A stretch of 64,000 nucleotides of DNA from Amycolatopsis umgeniensis (GCF_014205155.1 NZ_JACHMX010000001.1:2046001-2110000), one strand, 5' to 3'. Positions 46,429 through 56,034 are shown, counted from the first letter of the stretch. Program-made: numbers and translations. Notes: generated by a model from the sequence alone, not told the origin.

Positions 46429-46484
46429 GGGCCGAAGGCGCCCTTCGCTACATCAGACGGGACGAAGGGCCCCATCACCCCGCT
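46429..46484. repeat. Tandem repeat array, partial unit 3
   Basis: Only the first 56 bp of the unit are present (gggccgaag, CCCTTCGC, GACGAAGGGCCCCATCA), ending 24 bp before the stop of the sigma-factor gene on the opposite strand. Confidence 0.8.
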
Positions 46485-46507
46485 GCAGTGAGGCGCCAGC
46501 CTGCGAG

Positions 46508-47356
46508 TCAGGCCTGCTCGACCAGTTTCGCGCGCAACCGCATGACGGCGCGGGTGTGGAGCTGGCTGACCCGCGACTCGGTGACGCCGAGGACCTTGCC
46601 GATCTCGGCGAGGGTCAGGCTCTCGAAGTAGTAGAGGCCGACCACGATCCGGTCGCGTTCGGTGAGCTGGGCGATCGCCTGCGCCAGCTGGCGACGGTTG
46701 TCCTGGTCGACCAGGACGGCCACCGGGTCGACGGCGCCGTCGTCGGGCAGGGTGTCGACCAGCGAGCCGCTGTCCTTGCCGGCGGCGACCAGGTCTTCGA
46801 GCGCGATGACGCTGGTCAGCTGCATCTGGCCGTAGAACTCGCGCAGGTCGTCGACGCTGATTTCGAGTTCGGCCGCCAGTTCGGCGTCGGTGGGCGTGCG
46901 GTTCAGCCGGGCGCCGAGGCGTTCCAGCGCGCGTTCGGCCTCGCGGGCCTTGCTGCGCACCGCCCGGGGGACCCAGTCCTGGGAGCGGAGGTCGTCGAGG
47001 ATCGCGCCCCGGATGCGCTGCATGGCGTAGGTCTCGAACCGCAGGCCCCTGGCGGGCTCGAATTTCTCGATCGCGTCGACGAGGCCGAAGATCCCGGACT
47101 GGATGAGGTCGCCGACGTCGACGTGGGTCGGCAGGCCGGTGCCGACCCGGCCCGCGACGTATTTGACGAGCGGGGCGTAGTGCAGCACGAGCCTGTCGCG
47201 TACTAGCTGGTCCGGCGACTCGGTGAACTCCCGCCACAGCGCCTGGATCCCGGCGTCCACCTCGTAGCCCGACCGCGTTTCGGACGCGACGGCAGAACCG
47301 TCTCCGCCGGGACGGTGTTTCCCGGCGGCTTCGGTGACATGTGGGTCGGCGGTCAT
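46508..47356 (-). CDS. whiG: WhiG/FliA-family RNA polymerase sigma factor
   Basis: The 282-residue alternative sigma factor contains region 2 (HVDVGDLIQSGIFGLVDAIE, then RGLRFETYAMQRIRGAILDD), region 3 (AERALERLGARLNRTPTDAE) and region 4 helix-turn-helix (LAEIGKVLGVTESRVSQLHT). WhiG directs early sporulation genes in Streptomyces; in non-sporulating relatives the role is less clear. The start is uncertain: ATG at 47356 gives a normal length. A continuous upstream frame reaches ATG at 47473, which overlaps the xerC stop (ATGA) and would add a histidine-rich segment (AHAHPHEHEHGDHPESH). Neither has a strong ribosome site. Confidence 0.9.
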   Translation of the reverse strand: MTADPHVTEAAGKHRPGGDGSAVASETRSGYEVDAGIQALWREFTESPDQLVRDRLVLHYAPLVKYVAGRVGTGLPTHVDVGDLIQSGIFGLVDAIEKFEPARGLRFETYAMQRIRGAILDDLRSQDWVPRAVRSKAREAERALERLGARLNRTPTDAELAAELEISVDDLREFYGQMQLTSVIALEDLVAAGKDSGSLVDTLPDDGAVDPVAVLVDQDNRRQLAQAIAQLTERDRIVVGLYYFESLTLAEIGKVLGVTESRVSQLHTRAVMRLRAKLVEQA

Positions 47357-47469
47357 CGGACCGCCGTTCTCAGCATGCGACTCAGGGTGGTCTCCGTGCT
47401 CGTGCTCGTGCGGATGCGCGTGCGCCGCCGGTCCGGGCCGCCGGGTCACCTGCCGAGTCCTCCCCGGCA

Positions 47470-48465
47470 TCATCGGGCCCGGGGGTGTGCGCGGTCGTGG
47501 ATCGCCTTCAGCCGATCGACGGTCACATGAGTGTAGAGCTGCGTTGTGGCCAGCGTAGCGTGACCAAGCAGTTCCTGAACGCTCCGAAGATCGGCGCCGC
47601 CTTCGAGCAGATGGGTGGCCGCGGAATGCCTCAGGCCGTGCGGCCCCATGTCGTTCGCGCCCGGGACCGAGCCGACGGCGTCGTGGACGACCCGGCGGGC
47701 CGCCCGCGGGTCGAGCCTGCCTCCGCGCGCTCCCAGGAAGAGCGCGGCTTCCGTCTGGCCGTTCTTTTCGACGGCGAGCTTTCCCCTGCCCTCGTCCAGC
47801 CACACCCGCAAGGCCGCTTCGGCGGGAACGCCGAACGGCACGACGCGTTCCTTGCCGCCCTTGCCCAGTACGAGCACGACGCGGCGGGAGAAGTCGACGT
47901 CGCCCGTATCCAGTCCGCATAGTTCCGAGACCCGTACACCGGTCGCGTAGAGCAGTTCCACGATGGCACTGTCCCTCAAGGCCACCGGGTCTCGCTGTTC
48001 GGCACCGGCGGCTGAGGAGCGCATGACCTCGCTCGCCTGCTCCGCCCGGAGGACCCCGGGGAGTTTGCGGTGCGCACGCGGCGCCACCAGCCGCCCGCCG
48101 GGATCGGACGCGAGCGCCCCGCCTCGATGAGCCCACGCGGTGAAGGTGCGGGCGGCCGCCGCTCGCCTGGCCAGCGTCGTCCGGCTGGCCCCTTCCTCGC
48201 GTTGCCGGGCGAGCCAGCCGCGCAGCGTCCCGATGTCGAGATCCTCGAACCGGCCGCCGTTCACGTCCACGAAACCGGCCAGCGACACCACGTCGCCGAG
48301 ATAGGCGCGCACCGTATGCACGGACAGCCCGCGTTCCAGGGAAAGGTGCCGCTCGTAGTCGTCGATCAGCTTCCGGACAGGCTCCGGCAGCGCGGCACGG
48401 GCGGCGCGCAGATCGGGTCTGCGGGCGCGTTTTCCCGTGCCGTGGGGACCTTCGGTCGACGGCAT
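47470..48465 (-). CDS. xerC: Tyrosine recombinase XerC
   Basis: The 331-residue site-specific recombinase has the N-terminal SAM-like DNA-binding domain ([20 protein letters not shown]) and the catalytic set: Arg in [11 protein letters not shown], Lys in [11 protein letters not shown], HxxR in [10 protein letters not shown], His in [11 protein letters not shown] and the tyrosine in LYTHVTV. With XerD it resolves chromosome dimers at dif. ATG at 48465 is the family start. It sits between dprA and the sigma gene in the conserved order. Confidence 0.95.
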   Translation of the reverse strand: MPSTEGPHGTGKRARRPDLRAARAALPEPVRKLIDDYERHLSLERGLSVHTVRAYLGDVVSLAGFVDVNGGRFEDLDIGTLRGWLARQREEGASRTTLARRAAAARTFTAWAHRGGALASDPGGRLVAPRAHRKLPGVLRAEQASEVMRSSAAGAEQRDPVALRDSAIVELLYATGVRVSELCGLDTGDVDFSRRVVLVLGKGGKERVVPFGVPAEAALRVWLDEGRGKLAVEKNGQTEAALFLGARGGRLDPRAARRVVHDAVGSVPGANDMGPHGLRHSAATHLLEGGADLRSVQELLGHATLATTQLYTHVTVDRLKAIHDRAHPRAR

Positions 48466-48570
48466 GCCGATCACGCTGCGCGATGTACGGCGGATGGTCA
48501 AGTATCGCCGCACCCTGTTGTGGTGTCCGTGGTCGGATCGTGCCGGGATGGCGTCTCAGGTGTAGGCCAG

Positions 48571-49710
48571 TCAGGTCTTGGCGGTCCGTCTTCGCCACCC
48601 TGCGTCACCTCTTTCCGCGAAACCGTCGAGCTCCAGTCCGGGAAGCAGCACACGGATCCGCTCGACCGGGATACCGGACTCGGCGGCGATCCGTTCTTCC
48701 GGTCTCGCCGACCGCTCGGACAGCGCGTCGTGCACCCGCAGCGCCTCCGGGCCGAGCCGATCGGTGCGGCGGCGCGGTTTCGACGGATCCGCGCTCTGCC
48801 GTCCCAGCCGTCCGGCGGTCTCGAGGATCTCGTCGACCGAGGTCACCAGCGTGGCCTCGCCCTCGCGGATCAGCGCGTGACAGCCGGCGGACATCCCCGA
48901 CGACACCGGTCCCGGCATCGCCATCACGACCTTGCCCAGGGCCCCGGCGGTACCGGCGGTGTTCCGCGCACCGCTGCGCCTGCCCGCCTCGACCACGACG
49001 GTCCCTTCCGTGAGCGCCGCGATGAGCCTGTTCCGGACGAGGAAACGGTGCCTCGCGGGCGAGGTTCCCGGCGGGTACTCGCTGACCACCGCGCCGGTTT
49101 TCCCGATGGTGCGCAACAAGGTCGTGTGCTGGGCCGGGTAGCCGGCGTCGACCCCGCAGCCGAGTACGGCGACCGTCGTGCCGTCCGCGCTCAGCGCGCC
49201 CCGGTGCGCCGCGCCGTCGATGCCGTAGGCCGCGCCGGAGAACACCGGGATCCCCCGGCTCGCCAGGTGATAGCCCACTTCGGCGGCGTTGTGCTCACCG
49301 TATTCGGTCGCCGCGCGGGCGCCGACGATCGCGATCGCCTGATCGACAGCCTCGTCGAGCCTCGCCGGGCCACGCACCCACAGACCCAGCGGAGGCGCTG
49401 TCCCGGGGACACCCCTGTTCTGGGCGACGGCCAGCGAAAGCAACGGCCATGCCGGCCATTCGTCGTCTTCCGGGATGACGAGCCTGGTCTCGGTGCCGGC
49501 CGACCGCTCCAGATCTCGCTCGGCGTAGTCGTGCGCTCGGCGCGCGGCCGTCTCGTCGCGCACCTTCGGCGGGCAATCGATCAGCCGTACCCGTTCCGCG
49601 GCGACGACCGGGCCGTGTTCGCCGACGAAATCGGCCAAGGCGGGTGCCGGGGGCTCGGCTACGCGCAGCAGATACGACCGCGCGATCCGCTGGGCTTCGA
49701 TTTCACTCAT
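48571..49710 (-). CDS. dprA: DNA-processing protein DprA
   Basis: The 379-residue protein binds single-stranded DNA and loads RecA in natural transformation in other bacteria. The Rossmann-like core is visible in AIVGARAATEYGEHNAAEVG, SGAAYGIDGAAHRGAL and VVVEAGRRSGARNTA; a C-terminal winged-helix (DML1-like) segment follows (HDALSERSARPEERIAAESG). The usual SGxARGID is SGAAYGID here. ATG at 49710 overlaps the yifB stop by 4 nt, so the two are translationally coupled. Confidence 0.95.
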   Translation of the reverse strand: MSEIEAQRIARSYLLRVAEPPAPALADFVGEHGPVVAAERVRLIDCPPKVRDETAARRAHDYAERDLERSAGTETRLVIPEDDEWPAWPLLSLAVAQNRGVPGTAPPLGLWVRGPARLDEAVDQAIAIVGARAATEYGEHNAAEVGYHLASRGIPVFSGAAYGIDGAAHRGALSADGTTVAVLGCGVDAGYPAQHTTLLRTIGKTGAVVSEYPPGTSPARHRFLVRNRLIAALTEGTVVVEAGRRSGARNTAGTAGALGKVVMAMPGPVSSGMSAGCHALIREGEATLVTSVDEILETAGRLGRQSADPSKPRRRTDRLGPEALRVHDALSERSARPEERIAAESGIPVERIRVLLPGLELDGFAERGDAGWRRRTAKT

Positions 49711-51218
49711 CCGGATGACCTCTCCCGGAAGTTCAGGGCCGCCGCGACCTCGTCCGCCTCCGGCTTGTCTGCGCCCTTCAGATCGGCGAGCGTCCACGCG
49801 ATGCGAAGGCAGCGGTCCGCGCCGCGCGCGGTGATCGAACCCCGCTCCAGCGCCCTGTCCAGCAACGCCGTGACCTGCGGCGGCAGCGCGAACTCGCGGC
49901 GCAGCGCCGGGCCGGGCACTTCCGCGTTCGTCGGCCAGCCATGCTCCGCCCAGCGTTTCCCCGCTCGTTCACGAGCTTCCAGCACTCGTTCCCGGACGGT
50001 CGCCGACGATTCCGGCGGCTCGCTCAGATGTGCGCCGAGCGCGGAAAGCGGGCGCAGCCGGACGCGCAGATCCACCCGATCGAGTAACGGGCCGGACAAG
50101 CGGCCCAAGTACCGTCTTCGCGCTGAAGCCGAACAGGTGCAATCAGCGTCCTTCGTCGGGGCGCAAGGACAAGGGTTGGTCGCCAGCACCAGTTGGAAGC
50201 GTGCCGGATACCGGACGGCGCCTTTGACCCTCGCGATCCGCACTTCGCCCTCTTCGAGCACCGTGCGCAGCGACTCCAGCCGTTCCGGACCGAACTCGCA
50301 GACCTCGTCGAGGAACAGGATGCCCCGATGCGCCCTGCTGATCGCCCCTGGCACGGCCAGGCCGCTGCCGCCGCCGATCAGGGCGGGCACGCTGATCGAA
50401 TGATGCGGGGCGACGAACGGCGGAACGGTGACCAGCGGTGCCGAGCGTGAAAGTGAACCGTCGATCGAATGCACCGCGGTGACCTGCAACGACTCTTCGG
50501 CGGTCAGTCGCGGGAGAAGGCCGGGCAAGCGTTTCGCCAGCATCGTCTTGCCCACCCCGGGAGGGCCGGTCATCAGCAGGTGATGTCCGCCCGCCGCGGC
50601 CACCTCCAGTGCCCACCGCGCTTCCGGCTGTCCCACGACGTCGGCGAGGTCGGGGACCTCCGGTGGTTCCTGCTCGACGAACGGCTCTGGCCGGGCGAGT
50701 TCCCCTTCTCCCTTGAGCCAGTCCACGAAATCGCTCAGCCGGGCTACCCCACCGACCTCAAGACCGTCCACGAGAGCGGCTTCGAACAACGACTCGGCGG
50801 GTACGACCGCCCGCCGGTACCCGGCGTTGCGCGCCGCCAGCAGTCCCGGCAGCACCCCTCGGACGGCCCGGACCCGGCCGTCGAGGGCGAGTTCGCCGAG
50901 CAGCACGGTGTTCAGCAGTTTCGTGGCCGGGACCGACCCCGTCGCCGCCAGGACCGCCGCCGCGATGCCCAGGTCGTAACCGGACCCCACCTTCGGCAGG
51001 TTGGCGGGCGACAGGCCGAGGATCACCCTTTCGTCCGGCCACGTCTGCCGCGAATTGCGGACGGCGGAACGGACCCTGTCCTTAGCCTCTTTCAGCCCGG
51101 TGTCGGGCAGGCCGACCATCGTCACCTTCGGCGACCCGCCGCCGATGTCGGCCTCGATCTCGATCATCTTGCCGTCGACCCCGAGGAGCGCGACGGACCA
51201 GGCCTTCGCCAACGCCAT
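49707..51218 (-). CDS. YifB/ComM-type Mg-chelatase-like AAA+ ATPase
   Basis: The 503-residue protein starts with the S5-like ComM domain (ALLGVDGKMIEIEADIGGGS). The AAA+ core has Walker A TGPPGVGKTMLAKRLPG and Walker B GILFLDEVCEF. A zinc-binding-looking cysteine set (NPCPCAPTKDADCTCS) and a C-terminal winged segment follow. ComM is a hexameric helicase promoting branch migration during transformation in Vibrio. The neighbours yraN and dprA, directly adjoining, fit a DNA-uptake/repair module. Confidence 0.94.
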   Translation of the reverse strand: MALAKAWSVALLGVDGKMIEIEADIGGGSPKVTMVGLPDTGLKEAKDRVRSAVRNSRQTWPDERVILGLSPANLPKVGSGYDLGIAAAVLAATGSVPATKLLNTVLLGELALDGRVRAVRGVLPGLLAARNAGYRRAVVPAESLFEAALVDGLEVGGVARLSDFVDWLKGEGELARPEPFVEQEPPEVPDLADVVGQPEARWALEVAAAGGHHLLMTGPPGVGKTMLAKRLPGLLPRLTAEESLQVTAVHSIDGSLSRSAPLVTVPPFVAPHHSISVPALIGGGSGLAVPGAISRAHRGILFLDEVCEFGPERLESLRTVLEEGEVRIARVKGAVRYPARFQLVLATNPCPCAPTKDADCTCSASARRRYLGRLSGPLLDRVDLRVRLRPLSALGAHLSEPPESSATVRERVLEARERAGKRWAEHGWPTNAEVPGPALRREFALPPQVTALLDRALERGSITARGADRCLRIAWTLADLKGADKPEADEVAAALNFRERSSG

Positions 51219-51605
51219 TCAGAACGCCGCCTTGATATGCCGGACCTGCGGCTGGGCACCGGGCCGGGCGACGATCGCGATGATGTCGTAGCGGACCGGG
51301 CACCAGCGGAGCATGAACGTGCGCTGCCACTGATGCGCGAGACGGCGGATGCGATCCGCCTTGTCCGGGGTCACGGCCTCGGCCGGGCTGCCGAAGCCCA
51401 GCCCCGTCCTCGTCTTCACCTCGCAGAAGACGAGGCGCTTCTTGTCCGTCGCCACGAGGTCCAGCTCGCCCTCGCGACAACGCCAGTTGCGGCTCAGGAC
51501 GACGTAGCCCGCCTTCTCCAGATGCCGGACCGCGAGTTCTTCTCCCCAGCGACCCACCTCGATATGCGGTGCCCCGGCGGACGGCTGTTCGGCCGTGTTC
51601 ATCAT
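51219..51605 (-). CDS. YraN-family (UPF0102) endonuclease-like protein
   Basis: The 128-residue protein carries the restriction-endonuclease-like core: WGEELAVRHLEKAGYVVLSR, then CREGELDLVATDKKRLVFCE followed by VKTR, which supplies the E-D-ExK catalytic set. No reaction has been firmly assigned to the family. It abuts yifB (start and stop adjacent) and begins the yraN-yifB-dprA transcript. ATG at 51602 is an alternative start. Confidence 0.93.
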   Translation of the reverse strand: MMNTAEQPSAGAPHIEVGRWGEELAVRHLEKAGYVVLSRNWRCREGELDLVATDKKRLVFCEVKTRTGLGFGSPAEAVTPDKADRIRRLAHQWQRTFMLRWCPVRYDIIAIVARPGAQPQVRHIKAAF

Positions 51606-51692
51606 CTCGATCCCCCTCAGCGATCATCACGGTTCGTGTGCGATCAACGCTGCCAGGGTGATCGAGCGACGAGAAGGCTCGATTTGCCCGCC

Positions 51693-51719
51693 TGTGGATA
51701 ACCGGGGTGTTGTGGATAA
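51693..51719 (-). promoter_or_regulatory. Pair of DnaA boxes upstream of yraN-yifB-dprA
   Basis: On the minus strand TTATCCACA occurs twice, as the complements of 51693-51701 and 51711-51719, 18 bp apart in the same orientation. The pair lies about 90-115 bp upstream of yraN, where the operon promoter should be. Confidence 0.6.
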
Positions 51720-51777
51720 CTCGGGCACGGCCGACCCGCGCGGGCCGGGAATCGTCGGCGACCTGTGCTAGACGCCC

Positions 51778-51842
51778 CGGAAGTACGTGAAGGCCCCCTT
51801 CACCACGCTAGACGCAATGAAGGGGGCCTTCACGTACTTCCG
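51778..51842. repeat. Perfect 25-bp stem-loop with a conserved 15-nt loop
   Basis: Arms 51778-51802 and 51818-51842 are exact complements, with loop ccacgctagacgcaa. It lies just after the DUF2469 stop (51847, minus strand) so it can terminate that transcript. The loop is nearly identical (14 of 15) to that of the degenerate element at 14452-14511. The arms share GTGAAGGCCCCCTTCA with other palindromes in the window. Confidence 0.9.
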
Positions 51843-51846
51843 AAGA

Positions 51847-52170
51847 TCAGCCGGAGAACGGACCGTCCTCCGGTAGCCGGAGATCCGGCTTGTCGAGTTC
51901 CTCGACGTTGACGTCCTTGAACGTGATGACCCGGACGTGCTTGACGAACCTGGCGGGCCGGTACATGTCCCAAACCCACGCGTCGGACATGCGGACCTCG
52001 AAGTACACCTCACCGCCACCGTCGCGCACCTGCACGTCGACGGCGTTGGCCAGATAGAACCGCCGCTCGGTCTCCACCACGTACGAGAACTGGCCGACTA
52101 TGTCGCGATACTCGCGGTAAAGCGAGAGCTCCATCTCGGTCTCGTACTTCTCGAGATCCTCTGCGCTCAT
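51847..52170 (-). CDS. DUF2469 family protein
   Basis: The 107-residue highly acidic, aromatic protein ([20 protein letters not shown], then [18 protein letters not shown]) is conserved in actinobacteria next to rnhB. No biochemical role is established. Its ATG overlaps the rnhB stop by 4 nt, so the two are translationally coupled. Confidence 0.95.
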   Translation of the reverse strand: MSAEDLEKYETEMELSLYREYRDIVGQFSYVVETERRFYLANAVDVQVRDGGGEVYFEVRMSDAWVWDMYRPARFVKHVRVITFKDVNVEELDKPDLRLPEDGPFSG

Positions 52171-53000
52171 GAAATCCGCGCCCCTCCTCGCGATTCTGCT
52201 GATACTCCAGCGGCGGAGCGTTCATTGTTACCCACGTAAGGGCCGAGGGCACGTATCGGCACGCTTGGGTTTTCCAGTGCGGCGACGGTCAGCACGACCG
52301 GGTGAGGCGGGCTCGCCCGGTGCGCGGCGGCCGCGGTGGCCACATTCGCGTACGACCAGCGATGCACCGGACTCGGACCGTGCGTGTTCAGCGCCGCGCT
52401 GTGCTCACTGGTGCTGTAGCCCTTGTGCACGTCGAAGCCGTAGTGCGGGTGGACGTCGTGCAGGTCGCCCATGATCCTGTCCCGCGTGACCTTGGCCAGC
52501 ACGGACGCCGCCGCCACACAAGCGACGGCCTTGTCCCCCTTGATCACCGGCACACTCGGGGCCGGCAGCCCGGAGACGCGGAATCCGTCGGTCAGGACGT
52601 AGCCCGGCGTGTTCCGCAGCGCCGAAACGGCACGCCGCATGCCTTCGAGGTTCATGACGTGGATGCCGAACAGGTCGACCTCGGCCGCCGGGATGACGAT
52701 GACCGCGTAGTCCACCGCGCGCTGGACCACCCGGTCGTAGACCCGATCGCGGGCTTTGGCCGTGAGGACCTTGGAATCGGTGAGCTCGGGAAGCCGGGCC
52801 GCGTCGCCTGAGCGCAAGACGCAGGCGGCCACGACGAGCGGGCCGGCGCAAGCACCGCGCCCTGCCTCGTCGACACCGGCGACGGGCCCGAGGCCCCGCC
52901 GGTCCAGCGCACCCTGCAACCCCCAGAAGAGGTCGCCACGCACCACTGCCCGCGGCGGCCGAAGCGGCTCGGCCGGTGTGAGCGGTACAGGAACTCTCAA
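52167..53000 (-). CDS. rnhB: Ribonuclease HII, TTG start
   Basis: The 277-residue enzyme removes ribonucleotides from DNA:RNA hybrids. The catalytic acidic residues are in [20 protein letters not shown] and the core continues with SDSK-like [18 protein letters not shown] and [20 protein letters not shown]. The likely start is TTG at 53000, because GGAGGCGG lies 8 nt upstream and overlaps the end of lepB; longer in-frame options run through lepB in another frame. Confidence 0.93.
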   Translation of the reverse strand: MRVPVPLTPAEPLRPPRAVVRGDLFWGLQGALDRRGLGPVAGVDEAGRGACAGPLVVAACVLRSGDAARLPELTDSKVLTAKARDRVYDRVVQRAVDYAVIVIPAAEVDLFGIHVMNLEGMRRAVSALRNTPGYVLTDGFRVSGLPAPSVPVIKGDKAVACVAAASVLAKVTRDRIMGDLHDVHPHYGFDVHKGYSTSEHSAALNTHGPSPVHRWSYANVATAAAAHRASPPHPVVLTVAALENPSVPIRALGPYVGNNERSAAGVSAESRGGARIS

Positions 53001-53004
53001 GGCC

Positions 53005-53934
53005 TTACCGCCTCCGGTCGACCGCCTTGCGCACTCCGGATGACATCCGCCTGCCGAAGAAGACCACGGGCCACGCCGCGGCGACGCCGACACCCAGGGG
53101 AAGCCCCTGCTGCCAGGCGGGCGCGCCGAGAGCCAGCGGCTGCGCGTTCGCCTGCGGATTGTGGTCCGAAACGCCACCCCAGCGGCCCGGCGGGAGCACG
53201 ATGACGCGCGCCTTGCCGATGATGTTGTCCACCGGGACGGCGCCGTTCACCCCGCCGTTGCCCTGGAACCGGGAGTCGCTCGAGTTGTTGCGGTTGTCGC
53301 CCATCATCCAGACGTATCCGGCGGGCACCTTGACCGGCTCGAACGTCTTCTGGGTGGGCGGCAAGCCCTCTTCCCAGTGGACATACGGCTCGTCGAGCGC
53401 CTTGCCGTCCACGACGACGCGGTTGTTGTCGCAACACTGCACCGTCTGACCGCCGACAGCGATGATCCGCTTGACGAAGTCACGCTCGTCCGGAGGCGCG
53501 AACCCGATCAAGGAACCCAGCGCGCGGAAGCCGCTGACGAAGATGTTGCTGGACTCCGGCGTCTCGATCTCGCCGACCCAGGCGGGCGGTCCCTTGAAGA
53601 CCACCACGTCGCCAGGGCCGGGATCGGTGAAGTCGTACGTGATCCGGTCGACCAGGATCCGGTCACCCGTGCACCCGGAGCAGCCGTGCAGAGTGGTCTC
53701 CATCGATCCCGAGGGGATCATGTAGACCTTGGCCAAGAACTGCTGGATCAAGATCGTCAGCACGAGTGCGACGACGATCAGGATCGGCAGTTCCTTCCAG
53801 AACGACCGCTTCTTGTTGACCTTGCCGAATTTCTTGGAGCCGGATCGGCCCCGTCGGGAGGCCCTGGTAGGGCGCTCCTCATCGGGGCGATCGGGCTCGT
53901 CTTCGGAGGTGTTCTGGGACACGGGTTCGACCAC
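53005..53934 (-). CDS. lepB: Signal peptidase I
   Basis: The 309-residue membrane enzyme cleaves Sec and Tat signal peptides outside the membrane. A charged cytoplasmic N-terminus precedes one transmembrane helix ([20 protein letters not shown]). Then come the catalytic serine in [13 protein letters not shown] and the general-base lysine in [14 protein letters not shown]. The family box [14 protein letters not shown] is present. A second hydrophobic stretch near the C-terminus ([17 protein letters not shown]) suggests a second membrane span. It lies between rplS and rnhB. Confidence 0.96.
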   Translation of the reverse strand: MVEPVSQNTSEDEPDRPDEERPTRASRRGRSGSKKFGKVNKKRSFWKELPILIVVALVLTILIQQFLAKVYMIPSGSMETTLHGCSGCTGDRILVDRITYDFTDPGPGDVVVFKGPPAWVGEIETPESSNIFVSGFRALGSLIGFAPPDERDFVKRIIAVGGQTVQCCDNNRVVVDGKALDEPYVHWEEGLPPTQKTFEPVKVPAGYVWMMGDNRNNSSDSRFQGNGGVNGAVPVDNIIGKARVIVLPPGRWGGVSDHNPQANAQPLALGAPAWQQGLPLGVGVAAAWPVVFFGRRMSSGVRKAVDRRR

Positions 53935-53965
53935 GACGCCAGGTTACCTGTAACCGTGCGGCTAC

Positions 53966-54334
53966 CTACTTGGCGGAGGTCGTCTCGCGGTTTTCGCGGC
54001 GTTCCTTGATCTTGGCGGCCTTGCCGCGAAGCTCACGGAGGTAGTACAGCTTCGCCCGGCGGACGTCGCCGCGCTTGAAGACCTCGACCTCGGCGATGTT
54101 CGGCGAGTGCACCGGGAAGGTGCGCTCCACGCCGATGCCGAACGACACCTTGCGGACCGTGAAGGTCTCGCGGATGCCGCCGCCCTGGCGACGCAGCACG
54201 ACGCCCTGGAAGATCTGGTTACGCTCGCGGTTGCCCTCGATGACGCGGACGTGAACCTTGAGCGTGTCGCCCGGTCGGAAGTCCGGGATGTCGGAACGCA
54301 GTGACTGCGCGTCCAGCGCGTCCAGGGTGTTCAT
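53966..54334 (-). CDS. rplS: 50S ribosomal protein L19
   Basis: The 122-residue protein with the L19 pattern ([60 protein letters not shown]). It lies at the 30S-50S interface. A 159-nt gap separates it from trmD, the largest gap in this run, and probably holds a promoter. Confidence 0.98.
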   Translation of the reverse strand: MNTLDALDAQSLRSDIPDFRPGDTLKVHVRVIEGNRERNQIFQGVVLRRQGGGIRETFTVRKVSFGIGVERTFPVHSPNIAEVEVFKRGDVRRAKLYYLRELRGKAAKIKERRENRETTSAK

Positions 54335-54493
54335 CGGTGGTCCGTCCTCGTCTTCGTATGGCTTACGTGCAGCTTGGGCGCGCAGTTTCGGAACTGCGAC
54401 CTACCCGGGGGCTGATGGCGTTCCGGTGTACGGCGCCGGCTGCGAAGCCGCGCGTCCACTCACGCCAACCTGTCAAGTATTGCAGACCAGGAC

Positions 54494-55258
54494 TCAGGTG
54501 CTTGACCCGGCCTGGCCGGTGCCCTCGTCCAACCGCTCGAGGACCTTGAGATCGTGCTTGTCGAGACTACCTTCCGGCAGCCTGCCGATCAGCTCCGGCC
54601 TGCGCCGCGAGGTGCGTTCCAGCGCCTGGTCGCGGCGCCAGCGGTCGATCAGCGCGTGGTTGCCCGAACGCAGGACGTCCGGCACGGCCAGGTCCCGCCA
54701 GACCTCCGGCCGCGTGTAGCTGGGGCCTTCGAGCAGCCCGTCGGAGAACGAGTCCTCCTCGGCGGAGCGGGCGTTCCCGAGCACGCCCGGGAGCAGCCGG
54801 ACGACGGCCTCGACCATCACCAGCACCGCGGCCTCGCCGCCGACCAGCACGTAGTCGCCGATCGAGACCTCGTCGACGGTCATCCGCTTCGCGGCGTCGT
54901 CGATCACCCGCTGGTCGATGCCCTCGTAACGGCCGCACGCGAACACCAGGTGCTCCTCGGCGGCGTACTGGTGGGCCATGGCCTGGGTGAACGGCCGCCC
55001 GGCGGGGGTGGGGACCACGAGGCGGGTGTTCTCGCCGCAGACGTCGTCCAGGGCGGGGCCCCAGATCTGCGGTTTCATCACCATGCCGGGCCCGCCGCCG
55101 TACGGGGCGTCGTCGACCGCGCGGTGGACGTCGTGCGTCCAGTCCCGCAGGTCGTGCACGCCGACCTCGATGAGGCCGCGGTCGATCGCCCGCCCGAGCA
55201 GCGCGGCGCGGAGCGGGTCGAGGTACTCGGGGAAGATCGTGACGACGTCGAGGCGCAT
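54494..55258 (-). CDS. trmD: tRNA (guanine-37-N1)-methyltransferase TrmD
   Basis: The 254-residue SPOUT-class enzyme prevents +1 frameshifts by methylating G37. Hallmarks are [19 protein letters not shown] and the trefoil-knot SAM site ([13 protein letters not shown], then [20 protein letters not shown]). It overlaps rimM by one base. Confidence 0.97.
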   Translation of the reverse strand: MRLDVVTIFPEYLDPLRAALLGRAIDRGLIEVGVHDLRDWTHDVHRAVDDAPYGGGPGMVMKPQIWGPALDDVCGENTRLVVPTPAGRPFTQAMAHQYAAEEHLVFACGRYEGIDQRVIDDAAKRMTVDEVSIGDYVLVGGEAAVLVMVEAVVRLLPGVLGNARSAEEDSFSDGLLEGPSYTRPEVWRDLAVPDVLRSGNHALIDRWRRDQALERTSRRRPELIGRLPEGSLDKHDLKVLERLDEGTGQAGSST

Positions 55259-55770
55259 CAGGCGTCCAGCAGGCCTTCCGGCGGGTCGAGGACCACACGG
55301 CCGCCCGCGACGTCGACCGCCGGGACGATCGCCTTCACGAACGGCACCAGCACCTCGCGTCCGTCGTGCTCGATCGACAGCAGTTCCCCCGCCGGCGAAT
55401 GCACGATTTCGAGCACCTTGCCGACGAGTGTGCCGTCGGCGAGTTCGGCTCGCAGTCCCTCGAGTTCGTGGTCGTAGAACTCGTCGGGGTCTTCGGTCGG
55501 CGGCAGCGTCGAGGTGTCGGCGATCAGGAGCGCGCCGCGGAGGGTCTCCGCGACGTCCCTGGTCAGCACCTCTTCGAAACGCACCAGCAGCCGCCCGCTG
55601 TGTTCGCGGGCGGCTGCGATGGTGAGATTCCTGCTGCTGCCGTCACGCAGCTTCGTCATGACGGCCGAACCGACGGCGAACCGCTGTTCCGGCGAGTCCG
55701 TGCGCACGTCCACCGCGAGTTCCCCGCGGATTCCGTGCGCCTTGGCGATACGGCCGACTACGACGTCCAT
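55258..55770 (-). CDS. rimM: 16S rRNA processing protein RimM
   Basis: The 170-residue protein has the RimM N-terminal barrel ([20 protein letters not shown]) and the PRC-barrel C-terminus ([20 protein letters not shown], then [18 protein letters not shown]). It assists maturation of the 30S head with S19. Its stop shares a base with the trmD start. Confidence 0.96.
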   Translation of the reverse strand: MDVVVGRIAKAHGIRGELAVDVRTDSPEQRFAVGSAVMTKLRDGSSRNLTIAAAREHSGRLLVRFEEVLTRDVAETLRGALLIADTSTLPPTEDPDEFYDHELEGLRAELADGTLVGKVLEIVHSPAGELLSIEHDGREVLVPFVKAIVPAVDVAGGRVVLDPPEGLLDA

Positions 55771-55794
55771 CCCGAAATGTTCCTGTGTCCTTGG

Positions 55795-56034
55795 TCAGCG
55801 ATCGGTGTCGACGACGTCCACACGGACGCCGCGGCCACCGATGCCGCCCATGACGGTGCGCAGGGCTGTCGCGGTACGACCGCCCCGGCCGATCACCTTG
55901 CCGAGATCGTCGGGGTGCACGTGCACCTCGAGCGTGCGACCACGACGCGTGGTCAGCAGCTCGACCCGGACCTCGTCCGGGTTGTCGACGATCCCGCGCA
56001 CCAGGTGCTCGAGGGAATCAGCGAGGAAGCTCAC
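55795..56034 (-). CDS. KH-domain RNA-binding protein (UPF0109)
   Basis: The 79-residue single KH domain has the GxxG loop in [20 protein letters not shown]. Homologues (KhpA) bind RNA with KhpB in other Gram-positive bacteria. Its start overlaps the rpsP stop by 4 nt. Confidence 0.95.
   Translation of the reverse strand: MSFLADSLEHLVRGIVDNPDEVRVELLTTRRGRTLEVHVHPDDLGKVIGRGGRTATALRTVMGGIGGRGVRVDVVDTDR

Noticed and set aside
46049..46484. CRISPR array
   Set aside because: Repeat units are about 190 bp and nearly identical throughout, without short repeats and unique spacers; no cas genes.
46508..48598. A single 696-codon minus-strand frame covering both xerC and the sigma gene
   Set aside because: It is the sigma frame running backwards through xerC in a wrong reading phase; xerC itself has all catalytic residues in its own frame.
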